From Fischerella muscicola PCC 7414 (GTDB taxonomy: Bacteria; Cyanobacteriota; Cyanobacteriia; Cyanobacteriales; Nostocaceae), in contig NZ_AJLK01000189.1 in assembly GCF_000317205.1 (NCBI RefSeq), positions 35,895-99,894 on the forward strand: a DNA stretch of 64,000 bases. The letters run 5' to 3'. Under the pieces are notes generated by a model. It saw only the letters and a list, made by a program, of their open reading frames with translations, searched no databases and was not told where the DNA came from. Below, in pieces: positions 47,485 through 56,104 of this stretch. Within the stretch, counting starts at the first letter, position 1. Every line of letters starts with the position of its first letter. The translations under genes and the position numbers were made by a program.

Positions 47485-47745
47485 GTGCAACCTAACCAAA
47501 AAGATTTAAACAAATTTCTCTATCCCCATAGTTCTTATCGTGGTCAAGTTAAACCAGAAAATTTAGTATTTAATGCCAATTTACAGGAATTTGCTCAAAA
47601 AGTTAGTTTCATTGCGAATTTAGAAACAAGCGGAAAACTTGCTCCCGAAGAAGCCTACAGCCAAATTAAGATGCTGTGGAAACAGTTGAAACTTAGTAAA
47701 AAGGAACTAAAAATCGGTAGTCAAACGCTGTCGGATAATCAATAA
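47485..47745 (+). CDS. small conserved cyanobacterial protein, function unknown
   Basis: 86 residues from a GTG with AGGAG nine bases upstream. It is soluble and basic, with the segment LVFNANLQEFAQKVSFIANLETSGKL and the later EAYSQIKMLWKQLKLSKKEL, a helical pattern found in small hypothetical proteins of many cyanobacteria. I do not know a function. It has its own upstream AT-rich region and a terminator downstream, so it looks like a separately controlled gene. Confidence 0.7.
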   Translation: MQPNQKDLNKFLYPHSSYRGQVKPENLVFNANLQEFAQKVSFIANLETSGKLAPEEAYSQIKMLWKQLKLSKKELKIGSQTLSDNQ

Positions 47746-47860
47746 AATAAATTTATAATATATTCATTTAATTGGAATTTATTTGGAGTAGGTGAAATTA
47801 TAATTTTTAAGCAATAAATATTGTCAGTTATCTAAATTTTATCTCTTTTTACCAAATAAC

Positions 47861-47887
47861 AATGAGGCAAAAACGCCTCATTTTTTT
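47861..47887 (+). terminator. rho-independent terminator
   Basis: AATGAGGC (47861-47868) and GCCTCATT (47875-47882) pair around a short A-rich loop, followed by T-run. It is downstream of the 86-residue gene. A second GCCTCATT follows at once, so the mirror stem could also end the opposite gene. Confidence 0.8.
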
Positions 47888-47918
47888 GCCTCATTGTAGT
47901 TCTACCTGCATAGATTAA

Positions 47919-49103
47919 TTAACCTATATGTGGTAGGTCTCTGACAATTATGTGTTTTTTATGGTCAAAACAAATTTTTCCTTCTTTTTTTAACTGAGAT
48001 AACAATCGTGTAACTGTGACTCGAGTAGTACAGCAGGCGTTAGCTAAATCTTCATGAGTTAGGCGAACCGATAGGCGAGTTCCCTGGGCTACCTTTTCAC
48101 CAATTTCACGTTTCAAAAGCTGCAAAAGTCCATATAAGCGATCTTGTACTCGTCGCAATCCAGAAATAACTAAAAAAGATTCTGTTTGCTGTAGTCGTTG
48201 ATTTATCTTTGGTAAAAAGGCATGGCTTAAGGCTGGGGAAGCTAGTATTTCTGACACATCAATTGCTACTAACCTCACATCCGATATAGCTGTGGCTTGG
48301 TAAGTATGCAAGGAAGTCAGATAAGAACCGAAAACCATTCCTGGGACTGCTAACCCTACTAGTACTTCTTCACTGGTTTCACCAAGGGTAGTTAGTCTTA
48401 CTAACCCTTGACGAACATACCAAATTATTTGTGTGTTGAGAGGAATGGTATCTCCTTTGGAATACTTATGTATGGGGCGATCGCCATCAAAGTCACGATC
48501 TTTTGTAATCTTTACTAATTCTGCCCGTTTGCTTTCATTAATGCTGCGTAGCAGCCAGCGCATGGTTTGGGCTTTACCTTGATTGTTATAGGAAATCCCC
48601 ACTGTTAGCGCTGCGTTAAAGAGTTCATTGCCATGTTGTTGCAAGGCTATGATTAATTCTTGGCTTCTACCGTTTTGACTTACTTGGGTGAGAAAATTAC
48701 GAAACTCATGTTTCTGTTTTAAGGCAACAAAATTAATGATTGGTTTACCCACCAAAGATTCTTTTTTTAAATTAAGCAATTTGGTAGCTTTACGGTTAGC
48801 TAGTTGGATTTTACCTTGGGCATCAGTCACTAAATAGCCGTCTGGTGCTTCCTCAAATAATTCCTCATAACGTTTGCACTCTGCTTGTAAAGTTTTTTTT
48901 GTTTCTTCTAATTGCTCATGCTGATGATAAAGTTCCTCAATTGCAAAATGTACTGATTGTGAAGCCCAGCTGAGTTCGGTCAAAGCTTCCGGCATTTCAT
49001 GTGACATCACAGGCTTTTTGACGACATTTTCGTACAGTCTAGCTATACGCTTGTCCATTTCCTGTGTTGACTGTGCAAATTTGTCTATTTTTATCTTATC
49101 CAC
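47919..49103 (-). CDS. PAS domain fused to a Crp/Fnr-type transcription regulator
   Basis: 394 residues. A helical N-terminus (about 1-90, coiled-coil-like) leads to a PAS domain (about 88-200: RYEELFEEAPDGYLVTDAQGKIQLANRKATKLLNL). Then comes a cyclic-nucleotide-binding-like beta barrel (about 215-300; IIWYVRQGLVRLTTLGETSEEVLVGLAVPGMVFG) and a Crp-type winged helix ([30 protein letters not shown], about 345-375). PAS plus Crp on one chain is uncommon. The barrel lacks the cAMP-binding RE/RTS-type motif, as in NtcA-like regulators. It may sense redox or a small ligand through PAS. Two Cys (ACCTT) lie in the recognition helix region. Confidence 0.85.
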   Translation of the reverse strand: MDKIKIDKFAQSTQEMDKRIARLYENVVKKPVMSHEMPEALTELSWASQSVHFAIEELYHQHEQLEETKKTLQAECKRYEELFEEAPDGYLVTDAQGKIQLANRKATKLLNLKKESLVGKPIINFVALKQKHEFRNFLTQVSQNGRSQELIIALQQHGNELFNAALTVGISYNNQGKAQTMRWLLRSINESKRAELVKITKDRDFDGDRPIHKYSKGDTIPLNTQIIWYVRQGLVRLTTLGETSEEVLVGLAVPGMVFGSYLTSLHTYQATAISDVRLVAIDVSEILASPALSHAFLPKINQRLQQTESFLVISGLRRVQDRLYGLLQLLKREIGEKVAQGTRLSVRLTHEDLANACCTTRVTVTRLLSQLKKEGKICFDHKKHIIVRDLPHIG

Positions 49104-50330
49104 GTTAAATTTCTACCACTTGTTTGCAGAAATAGGACAAAAATATTGATTTGAAAAAGGCAAGCTATGCTTAGACGGATGGGACAAGCCATCGTAGTTG
49201 CATCTTAATGACAGCAACTAAATTCTAAGTAGCGCTTCAAATTATCTTGGTAGATGACACGCACAATTTCAAAATCAATGTGGCATAAACAATTATGAGT
49301 CGACTGCGATTCATTCAAGTTTCATAGGAAAACATTGCAACATACTTCAAAAATATTGCAAATCAAAAATTGCTGAGTTTAGCACTCCTCACTCTTTACT
49401 CGCATTCTAAAAAGATTGTCTAAGTTAGATAAGTTTGAGAGTACTCTCTTTCTAAATATCATGACCTTGTTGCTCCAACAGAATATTATGCCATATTCGT
49501 GAAAACAATGTGAATAATTGATATTTTAATTTTTGCTAAAGTATACTTATTCTCAGTAAAAATAATATTAGTTTGTATCAATAATTAATTGTCTAAAATC
49601 AGCACAAATAATTCAAATTAACGAAAAGACTAATAAGCAAGAGAATGGTAAAAATGTATCATTTGAGTATCAGTATATATTTGATACAAAATACCTTTAA
49701 TACTTAAACTCAAGCACATTCATTTACCTGAGCATTATCGAATTCTAGACTCTAATAAACAGATGTAATAAGTCTTTGAGCGACTTGTGATCATATCTAA
49801 CTCAGAAGTTTTATATTGATGATGCCGTTTGTTAATTAATGAGGGGTTTAGCCCCTCATTATTCAAAGTTTAATTTTGCGTTCCTATCCCTATTTGAAAT
49901 CAATTAGCAATTCTGATAAGGGTATGTTGACTAATAGATAAAGTCTACTAAATTCACTTCAGTGAATTTAGACTACAAAGAATGCTTAGACCTTAAATTA
50001 ATTGATAAGCAACACAGACTCATAGATAAAATTCTATATCAATTCATATTATTTCGTATCTAATCAATTTACTATATTGTGTTTTGTCGTTGGTAATTGT
50101 ACAGTTATACAAGCTAAGCCCAGTAAAGTAGGCTTAGTAGATATAACTTATAAATTTTGTCTATGTTTTAAAATCTTATTTATTAAAAATAAGGAAAAAG
50201 TAAGAAGAAAATAAGAAGAAAATAAGATAAAAAATCAGCAATTTATATCTTTAGCTGTTTATAAATTACTGGGAGCTAAACGTAAATTATATCTGTCTTA
50301 AAAGGCAGAAGGCAGAGGGCAGCAGTCTGG
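49104..50330. other. long gene-free AT-rich stretch
   Basis: About 1.2 kb without any credible gene. One strong hairpin, AATGAGGGG-TTTAG-CCCCTCATT (49838-49860), could be a terminator for an unseen short RNA. The sequence is otherwise AT-rich with short A-tracts. The left edge must carry the promoter of the divergent PAS-Crp gene. A small RNA gene is possible but cannot be called from sequence. Confidence 0.4.
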
Positions 50331-50488
50331 TAGTGGCGTGTCTAGACTAAAATAGTGCAATAATTCTCTTGTTCTATCTGGTGTGTTCTCTGTTGAAAAG
50401 CTTTGAGGTTCCCTCCGGGATGCTGCTTTGTAGAGGCTTTGCGTGGTGCGGTTTATTAATGCACAAATTTAGCTGTGTCACGCCACTA
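50331..50488. mobile_element. MITE (158 bp) with about 33-bp imperfect inverted ends
   Basis: Left end TAGTGGCGTG then TCTAGACTAAAATAGTGCA; right end, read on the complement, TAGTGGCGTG then ACACAGCTAAATTTGTGCA. The ten outer bases match exactly and the next 23 are related. The inside is non-coding and includes a gene-free hairpin-rich core. This is the structure of a miniature inverted-repeat transposable element. TA at both tips would fit an IS630-type source, but that is inference. Confidence 0.7.
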
Positions 50489-50542
50489 CGAAACGAGATT
50501 TGGAGTTATTAAATCACTTGTGTATACACCGTACTACTAGGG

Positions 50543-50749
50543 AACTGCAATAATTGTCAAACTAGACATGACAGGGATATAAATGCAAGCATCAACCTTA
50601 GAAATGAGGGACTACGAATTTTGACCTCTGGAACGGGGGATAAAGCCTGTTGTCCAGATGTAAGTCGCAGTAAGGGAGGACGCAAGAAATCCACTACTGC
50701 GCTTTCTGTTGGACAGGAAGCCTACACGCTCTCCGTCAGGTCAGTGTAG
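50543..50749 (+). pseudogene. 3' remnant of an IS200/IS605-type tnpB (RuvC-like nuclease)
   Basis: The frame ending at TAG 50747-50749 gives a CNNC zinc-ribbon half, then HDRDINASINLRNEG, the RuvC-III motif with the catalytic Asp of TnpB, then LTSGTGDKACCPDVSR and GRKKSTTALSVGQEA, the tail common in cyanobacterial TnpB. The first 300 or so residues are absent. A near-hairpin CTTTTCCAC-ATAAC-GTGAAAAG follows (50758-50780) and may be the right-end structure of the element. No tnpA is nearby, so it is an immobile relic. Confidence 0.75.
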
Positions 50750-50951
50750 TTAGTTCACCTTTTCCACATAACGTGAAAAGTCAGCTCCTACACCCCTACA
50801 CCCAATACAGTTGGGTTAGGCTAATTTCTTCAGCTATGTACTCTACTGTTTCACAGATAGGTACTGACTTCTGCAACTAGCACAATCACATAAGCTGCAA
50901 ACGTTGGAATCCTAAAGTGAATTCAAATAATCTTATGTTGCTTTTTTCTTA

Positions 50952-51023
50952 AGCGGGTAACGCGATTCGAACGCGCGACATTCACCTTGGCAAGGTGACG
51001 CTCTACCACTGAGCTATACCCGC
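50952..51023 (-). tRNA. tRNA-Gly (anticodon GCC)
   Basis: 72 bases on the minus strand. The acceptor arms GCGGGTA and TACCCGC pair fully; the D-arm region reads TAGCTCAGTGGTAGAGC and the T-loop GTTCGAATC. The anticodon stem CACCT/AGGTG encloses TTGCCAA, giving GCC. The CCA end is not encoded. Confidence 0.95.
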
Positions 51024-51248
51024 AAACTTTGCATATATACAAATATGTCAGATGAAGAGGTGATTGTCAAGAGGTAAAGCAATATTTTTTGGCGGCTTGT
51101 GCAATTCTCTTCTTCTTACTTCTTTAACCTTGACCCAATAGCAAAAGTGATGAAGCTAAGATACTAAAGTATTTGATTTACTTCTATAGGTATATTTGAT
51201 GTATTTTGTGTAAATGTAAAGCTATAACTGATCAGCTATTATTGTTAC

Positions 51249-51527
51249 TTGACATCAAGCAACGTGAGTGCTAAGCGTTTACCACAAACAACTGCCCATG
51301 TTAGGATTACCCGTCAATCTTGGCAACAGGGCTTACTGGAAGGAGAAGTCAGAGCAGGGGATTTTGAATGGCAGTTTCAATGGCATTTTCGCCGAGGAGA
51401 ATTGTCTGTCAAACCATCACAAGGTCGTGCCTTAATTAAAGAGCCTCTTGGTCGTTTTTTAGAGCAAAAAGATTATCAACTAGAACCAGGAGGAGACTAT
51501 GCTTTTACTATTCGGGCAGAACTATAA
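51249..51527 (+). CDS. DUF3146-family small cyanobacterial protein
   Basis: About 92 residues from a TTG at 51249; a GTG at 51264 (87 residues) is an equally possible start. The core TAHVRITRQSWQQGLLEGEV, WQFQWHFRRGELSVKPS and LEPGGDYAFTIRAEL is a compact beta-rich domain that I match to DUF3146, known mainly from cyanobacteria. It is soluble, with no catalytic motif and unknown function. It is convergent with the yqgF-like gene. Confidence 0.7.
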   Translation: MTSSNVSAKRLPQTTAHVRITRQSWQQGLLEGEVRAGDFEWQFQWHFRRGELSVKPSQGRALIKEPLGRFLEQKDYQLEPGGDYAFTIRAEL

Positions 51528-51582
51528 AAATTATGAATGATGAATTAAAGATTATGAAATTTTATAATTCATAATTCATCAT

Positions 51583-52026
51583 TCATTTTGCTGATTCTGT
51601 CAGGCGACTGAGATATCTTTCAATGAGGAGAATAGCAACAATGTCATCTATTGGTCTTGGAGGTGTTCGCATTCCTTGTGGTAACAGTTTGGTGATTCCT
51701 TTGGGTGGGAACATTTGCCAATAGCGATCGCGTGCTTCTAAACTGGTGTAGCGTTCATCAACTAACATGATGTTTAACGGGTCTGACAATTGTTGCTGTA
51801 GTTGCTGTTTCCAGCCTTTGGCTGTGGTTTGATCACCCATAACCATTAGAGAAATGGGAAATTTCTGTCGCAAGGTTTCAATGGTAGCGATCGCTTCAGT
51901 CGAAGGTACAACCTGATGATAATGTAGCTTTCGATCCAGTCCCATCACTGCTAAACCACATTTATCTTTACCCGGGTCGAATCCTAAGATCACTGGTTGA
52001 GTTGGTGTAAATTCATTTAAATTCAT
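51583..52026 (-). CDS. YqgF/RuvX-like RNase H-fold protein
   Basis: About 147 residues from ATG 52026 (MNLNEFTPTQPV). ILGFDPGKDKCGLAVMGL is the first RNase H-fold strand pair with the metal-binding Asp, IMLVDERYTSLEARDRYW carries the second acid, and PIDDIVAILLIERYL the third. It resembles YqgF, which processes pre-16S rRNA, but belongs to a divergent cyanobacterial group, so I give no symbol. The frame stays open for another 45 codons upstream, but these are translated tandem repeats (52046-52153) and not protein. It lies 149 bases after the DUF3084 gene on the same strand. Confidence 0.75.
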   Translation of the reverse strand: MNLNEFTPTQPVILGFDPGKDKCGLAVMGLDRKLHYHQVVPSTEAIATIETLRQKFPISLMVMGDQTTAKGWKQQLQQQLSDPLNIMLVDERYTSLEARDRYWQMFPPKGITKLLPQGMRTPPRPIDDIVAILLIERYLSRLTESAK

Positions 52027-52045
52027 ATTAAATACGATTAAACGG

Positions 52046-52153
52046 TTTTTGTTCTTTGTTGGTTGTTGATGGTTGGTTGGAACAAACAACAAACATAATT
52101 TTTTGTTCTTTGTTGGTTGTTGATGGTTGGTTGGAACAAACAACAAACAACCA
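52046..52153. repeat. two 54-bp tandem copies of a GTTGTTGATGG-type repeat
   Basis: Units begin TTTTTGTTCTTTGTTGGTTG and end GGAACAAACAACAAAC, so each can itself form a hairpin. The period is 54, a multiple of three. Because of this, an artificial open frame extends the yqgF-like gene upstream. The same family is seen at 33313-33386 and 56029-56094. Confidence 0.8.
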
Positions 52154-52175
52154 ACAACAAACAACAGACATCATA

Positions 52176-53669
52176 TTAAGTACTAAAAATCACTTGTCCA
52201 TTTTTAATTGCTAACAATTTCACTTTCAACGGCCCAGCGGTATATGTGTCTTGTGCGGCAACTGCTTTAATATCAATTGCTTGGTCATATTGTCGCAACT
52301 GAGCAATAAAGCGCAGAAAAGTACCATCTATTTGAATATCTTCTAAAATTCCGGCATTGCGTGCGCGAAATTGAGAAGCAGAAATCAACAGTTCTAGGCG
52401 CTGTCGCAGTTGGTAGGATGTCATGGATTTGGGATCGGCTGTAGTTGCAGCTAGTACTTCACCTCCAGAGAACACAATTTCATTTAGTGCTGCATCAGCA
52501 AAAAATTCGATTGGTTTTTCTCCTCTGACGTAGTTACCCGCAGAGAAAATCCGCACTACGTAATCTCGACCATCTTTAATCTGATTACTTAACTGTTCAA
52601 CTTGTTCTTCAGTGACACGTAGTATTTGCAAATTTGGCAGGGTAGTAGTGCCAGGTTCACTTAATTCCATACTGGCATTTTTATTAGCTTCTTTTAATAG
52701 CTGGATAACTGCTTGACGAGCAGCCGCAGGTTCTTCTATACGCACAACCCCAGCTGCTAGAACTTGACCCCGGACTAAAGCCAGTTTTCCTAAACGGAGG
52801 TCACGATAAGACTGATAGTATTTCTCTAGACGTGCGACTTCCTGCTCAAGATAGGACTGTTGTGTTTCTAGTTCTTTGAGACGAGTTTCTCGTTGAGCAA
52901 TAATTTTCTCCCTGGCTGTAATTTCGAGATTACGCTTTTGAATGACTGCATCTAGTTTGGCAATTGTCTGATCACGCTGTTGAATCACTTCCTGACGCTT
53001 TGCTAGCTCGCGATCGCGTTTGTCTATAGCAGCTTGCGCTTCAGCAACCGCTTGTTTAGCTTGCTCATAAAGTTTTTGACGTTCTGCTTTGAGTCGTTTA
53101 ATTTCCTCTAGCTGTCTGTTCCTTTCTTGATAAACATTTTGTAGTTGGGCTATGGCTTTTTCATATTGATTTGCCACTTGACTCAATTGTTTTTGAGTAC
53201 CTTGGAGTTGGGTTTGAGTTCTTGCTTGTTGATTAATCGTACGGTTGAGTTGGGCTTGCGTTTGCTGTTGCTTAGCGTTTGCTGCTTGTAAAGATTTGTT
53301 AATTTCTTGCAGATCCTGCTGAGCTTTAGCTTCTTCTTTTCTGGCTTGCTCTAGTTCAGCCTTAGTTGTATCAAGCTGCTGGGTCGTATTTTCTAGTTGT
53401 ACGCGTTTACGCCTAAGGTCTCTTTGAATATCTTCTAACTCAAAAACTCCTTTACGTAAACCCTCATCAGCTAAAAATAAAATGCCCAGGGTTGATGCGG
53501 AAATGCCCAACCCTGTCAAGATTGTTACTAATACAGCTGTGTTTTTGGGTCTGAGGTTGAAAAGTGAGAGCCGTTTTTTGCCAACCCGCGTGCCAATGCG
53601 ATCGCCGACGGTGGCAATAACGCCTCCCAAAACTAAGATTGCAATAATGAGGATGTACCCGGTGGCCAT
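52176..53669 (-). CDS. DUF3084-family protein: N-terminal membrane anchor, long coiled coil
   Basis: 497 residues. Two N-terminal hydrophobic segments (YILIIAILVLGGVIATVG and NTAVLVTILTGLGISASTLGIL) flank the GTRVGKKRLSLFNLRPK loop. Residues about 80-295 are a heptad-rich coiled coil full of Gln, Glu and Arg. The C-terminal domain (about 300-497) is DUF3084 (YVVRIFSAGNYVRGEKPIEFFADAALNEIVFSGGE). The family is typical of cyanobacteria and of unknown function; the design suggests a membrane-tethered structural or envelope factor. Confidence 0.88.
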   Translation of the reverse strand: MATGYILIIAILVLGGVIATVGDRIGTRVGKKRLSLFNLRPKNTAVLVTILTGLGISASTLGILFLADEGLRKGVFELEDIQRDLRRKRVQLENTTQQLDTTKAELEQARKEEAKAQQDLQEINKSLQAANAKQQQTQAQLNRTINQQARTQTQLQGTQKQLSQVANQYEKAIAQLQNVYQERNRQLEEIKRLKAERQKLYEQAKQAVAEAQAAIDKRDRELAKRQEVIQQRDQTIAKLDAVIQKRNLEITAREKIIAQRETRLKELETQQSYLEQEVARLEKYYQSYRDLRLGKLALVRGQVLAAGVVRIEEPAAARQAVIQLLKEANKNASMELSEPGTTTLPNLQILRVTEEQVEQLSNQIKDGRDYVVRIFSAGNYVRGEKPIEFFADAALNEIVFSGGEVLAATTADPKSMTSYQLRQRLELLISASQFRARNAGILEDIQIDGTFLRFIAQLRQYDQAIDIKAVAAQDTYTAGPLKVKLLAIKNGQVIFST

Positions 53670-53768
53670 CTGTTTGTATTTACCGAAGAAATCCTTCCAG
53701 ATACAGCCTACTACTTTCAGGCATTTTCTGTGGCGAATTGCAGGTTAGTAATTGGGGATTGGGTATTG

Positions 53769-53806
53769 GGGGTGTGAGGGGTGTGAGGGGTGTAAGGGGT
53801 GTGAGG
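53769..53806. repeat. short tandem repeat, ten-base unit (GTGTGAGGGG)
   Basis: Four slightly varied copies of GTGTGAGGGG in the 313-base gap between the DUF3084 and ntcA genes. A copy of CACGTCTCTAC lies nearby at about 53869, followed by AACCACCAAC low complexity. Otherwise the gap holds nothing recognisable. Confidence 0.8.
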
Positions 53807-53982
53807 AGTAAGTATTAAACAAACACCAACCACTACCCACTAACTAATGTACAGACGCTTCAAACAGCACGTCTCTACAACCACTAACTACCAACAACCA
53901 ACCACCAACTACCAAAAATAATTACCCATTACCTATTTTTACAAGAGTGTCTATATTTCTTAACGCCGTTCTCTGTGTGCAA

Positions 53983-54654
53983 TTAAGTGAATTGCCGACT
54001 TAATGTCACAGGTTTGTGGACAGTAATTTTTTTCTTGTGTATGGAGATCATCTTCTTTTCGCGCAAATCGCCTAGTAACCTAGTGACAGTGACCCGAGTC
54101 GAACCAATTGCTTCAGCGATCGCCTGATGAGATAGCTTGAGGTCAATTGTGATTCCATCTGCACAAGGAAGACCAAAATCTCGACAGAGAATTAACAAGA
54201 AACTTATTAATCTTGAACCCATGTCGCGGTGAGCGAGTGTTTCAATCATCATCTCTGTTTGAAGAATGCGCGAAGACAAACCCCGCAGCATTAACATCGA
54301 TAATTCTGGATTTTCCTTGAGTGCTTGCTCCACCTGTTCGATAGGTGCTGACAGCAATTCAACAGGCGTAAAAGCAACTGCATGATAAAAACGATCAGAC
54401 TTGTTTCCCGTTAGTAGGGACAAAACCCCAAATACACTGTTTTCCCGCAGAAGCGCTACAGTTATCTCTTCTCCTGCTTCGTACACCCTGGAGAGTTTAA
54501 CTGCACCTTTTAAGAGAAAATAAACTCTTTCAGCAGGATCGCCGGGGAAAAAGATCGTCTTGTTGCGCTCGAACGATTCCACCACTGGCGGAAACGCTCC
54601 AGTCGCCATCTGACGAAAAACATTTGCTAGGGCTTTATCTTGTGTCACGATCAT
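53983..54654 (-). CDS. ntcA: global nitrogen regulator NtcA
   Basis: 223 residues and the family's full length. [23 protein letters not shown] is the exact start type of heterocystous cyanobacterial NtcA. The 2-oxoglutarate-binding barrel ([29 protein letters not shown]) and the helix-turn-helix ([24 protein letters not shown]) are complete. As a dimer it activates nitrogen-assimilation and heterocyst genes when 2-oxoglutarate is high. An NtcA-type box lies at 54747-54760, which fits the known autoregulation of ntcA. Likely monocistronic. Confidence 0.98.
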   Translation of the reverse strand: MIVTQDKALANVFRQMATGAFPPVVESFERNKTIFFPGDPAERVYFLLKGAVKLSRVYEAGEEITVALLRENSVFGVLSLLTGNKSDRFYHAVAFTPVELLSAPIEQVEQALKENPELSMLMLRGLSSRILQTEMMIETLAHRDMGSRLISFLLILCRDFGLPCADGITIDLKLSHQAIAEAIGSTRVTVTRLLGDLREKKMISIHKKKITVHKPVTLSRQFT

Positions 54655-54746
54655 CTATCTCCCTTCCCCTACCCAATGCCGGAAAAACGAATATGGATTT
54701 CCTAAGAATACACTCGAAAATTCAATAAAACATTGTCAACCTTTCT

Positions 54747-54760
54747 GTACTTTCCTATAC
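54747..54760 (-). promoter_or_regulatory. NtcA-binding site GTA-N8-TAC upstream of ntcA
   Basis: GTACTTTCCTATAC is a perfect GTA-N8-TAC palindrome 93-106 bases upstream of the ntcA ATG. On the minus strand a TATTGAAT stretch about 20 bases downstream could be the -10 element, as in class II NtcA-activated promoters. Self-activation of ntcA is known in other cyanobacteria. Confidence 0.75.
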
Positions 54761-55249
54761 TTAACCTTTTGTCTAATTGATGTTTGTTTAACATGATACA
54801 AAATTTATAGTGCAGGGATCTAGTACTTTTTGTTAGGTACTTCCAAAATTGTAATCAATAAGTTTTTTAAGAAAAAAGTAAGATTCATAGAGAATTTATG
54901 AAAACATAAAATGGTAAATTGAATAGTAAAAAGCAATTTTGGCACTATGGGTGTCGGAAATACGGATGTGAAAACGTAGGGTATTGGGGGTGCAAGGGAA
55001 ACCACAAATAAATTTAGTTACTCCCAAGAGAAAAATATCTTTTTCTAAAACCTTTGCTCTGTTTAAAAATCCTTTTTATAATCCATCTTTAAAAGAAGCA
55101 GTTTGTATCCGATTTTAATTGGGGCGAGATTGAGTCTCTTCTCTTACATCCACCCTGAAGTAGCCATCAAAAATCAAATTTATAAAACGAAGACAAACCA
55201 AGCTCAGATTCATGTATGCTCCTAATGAAACATCACATCAATAATTTCT
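54761..55249. other. intergenic stretch between ntcA and fabI
   Basis: About 490 AT-rich bases between divergent genes. No open frame with gene character. It should carry the fabI promoter; no clear -35/-10 pair or RNA gene can be named. A G-rich low-complexity patch (GGGTATTGGGGGTGCAAGGG) is at about 54979-54998. Confidence 0.35.
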
Positions 55250-56026
55250 ATGCTGGATCTGACTGGAAAAAATGCCCTTGTTACAGGCATTGCTAATAAC
55301 CGCTCTATTGCTTGGGGTATTGCTCAACAACTGCACAAAGCCGGAGCTAACCTTGGCATTACCTATCTCAGCGACGAAAAAGGCAAAATGGAAAAGAAAG
55401 TCGCAGAATTGGTAGAACCACTCAATCCTACTCTGTTTTTACCTTGTAATGTCCAAAATGACGACGAAATTAAGTCTACTTTTGAGACAATTCACCAGAA
55501 GTGGGGTAGCTTAGACATTTTGATTCATTGCCTAGCCTTTGCCAATAAAGATGATTTGAGTGGAGACTTTAGCCAAACCTCCCGTGAGGGCTTTCGCACA
55601 GCTTTAGATGTCAGCACCTATTCTTTGGTACAACTTGCTGGTGCAGCTAAGCCTTTAATGACCGCAGGCGGAAGCATAGTTACTCTCTCTTATTTAGGAG
55701 CCGTCAGAGCAGTTCCCAACTATAATGTGATGGGAGTTGCCAAAGCAGGATTAGAAGCCAGTGTGCGTTATTTAGCAGCAGAACTAGGTTCTGCTAATAT
55801 CCGCGTCAATGCCATCTCCGCTGGGCCAATCCGTACTTTAGCTTCTAGTGCCGTTGGTGGTATTTTAGATATGATTCATCATGTTGAAAAAGTAGCTCCC
55901 TTGCGACGCACCGTTACCCAGATCGAGGTAGGTAATGCAGCAGCGTTCTTGTGTAGCGACTTGGCAAGTGGAATTACAGGACAAGTCCTGTATGTTGATG
56001 CAGGATATGAAATTATGGGAATGTAA
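55250..56026 (+). CDS. fabI: enoyl-[acyl-carrier-protein] reductase (NADH), FabI
   Basis: 258 residues. Short-chain dehydrogenase fold with the FabI cofactor motif NALVTGIANNRSIAWGIA and the catalytic Tyr-(x6)-Lys in NYNVMGVAKAGLEA, preceded by SYLGAVRAVP. It performs the last reductive step of each fatty-acid elongation cycle in the cytosol. It ends QVLYVDAGYEIMGM, typical of the cyanobacterial protein. A hairpin repeat separates it from hisB. Confidence 0.97.
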   Translation: MLDLTGKNALVTGIANNRSIAWGIAQQLHKAGANLGITYLSDEKGKMEKKVAELVEPLNPTLFLPCNVQNDDEIKSTFETIHQKWGSLDILIHCLAFANKDDLSGDFSQTSREGFRTALDVSTYSLVQLAGAAKPLMTAGGSIVTLSYLGAVRAVPNYNVMGVAKAGLEASVRYLAAELGSANIRVNAISAGPIRTLASSAVGGILDMIHHVEKVAPLRRTVTQIEVGNAAAFLCSDLASGITGQVLYVDAGYEIMGM

Positions 56027-56028
56027 GC

Positions 56029-56094
56029 TGTTGGTTGTTGGTTGTTATTTGTTGTTTGTTCCAACCAACCACCAACAACCAACAAACAACAAGT
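56029..56094. repeat. GTTGGTTGTTG/CCAACAACCAAC hairpin repeat
   Basis: An arm of GGTTGTTGGTTGTT type is followed by TTCCAACCAACCACCAACAAC, forming a long imperfect hairpin between fabI and hisB. Same family as 33313-33386 and 52046-52153. It may end or attenuate fabI transcripts. Confidence 0.65.
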
Positions 56095-56104
56095 TTTGAA
56101 TACT

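Noticed and set aside
49379..49402. TTTAGCACTC resembling half of a CIRCE element
   Set aside because: The matching GAGTGCTAA half is missing and no heat-shock gene follows.
52027..52164. N-terminal extension of the yqgF-like protein
   Set aside because: The 45 codons translate a 54-bp tandem repeat ([11 protein letters not shown] repeated); the fold starts after ATG 52026.
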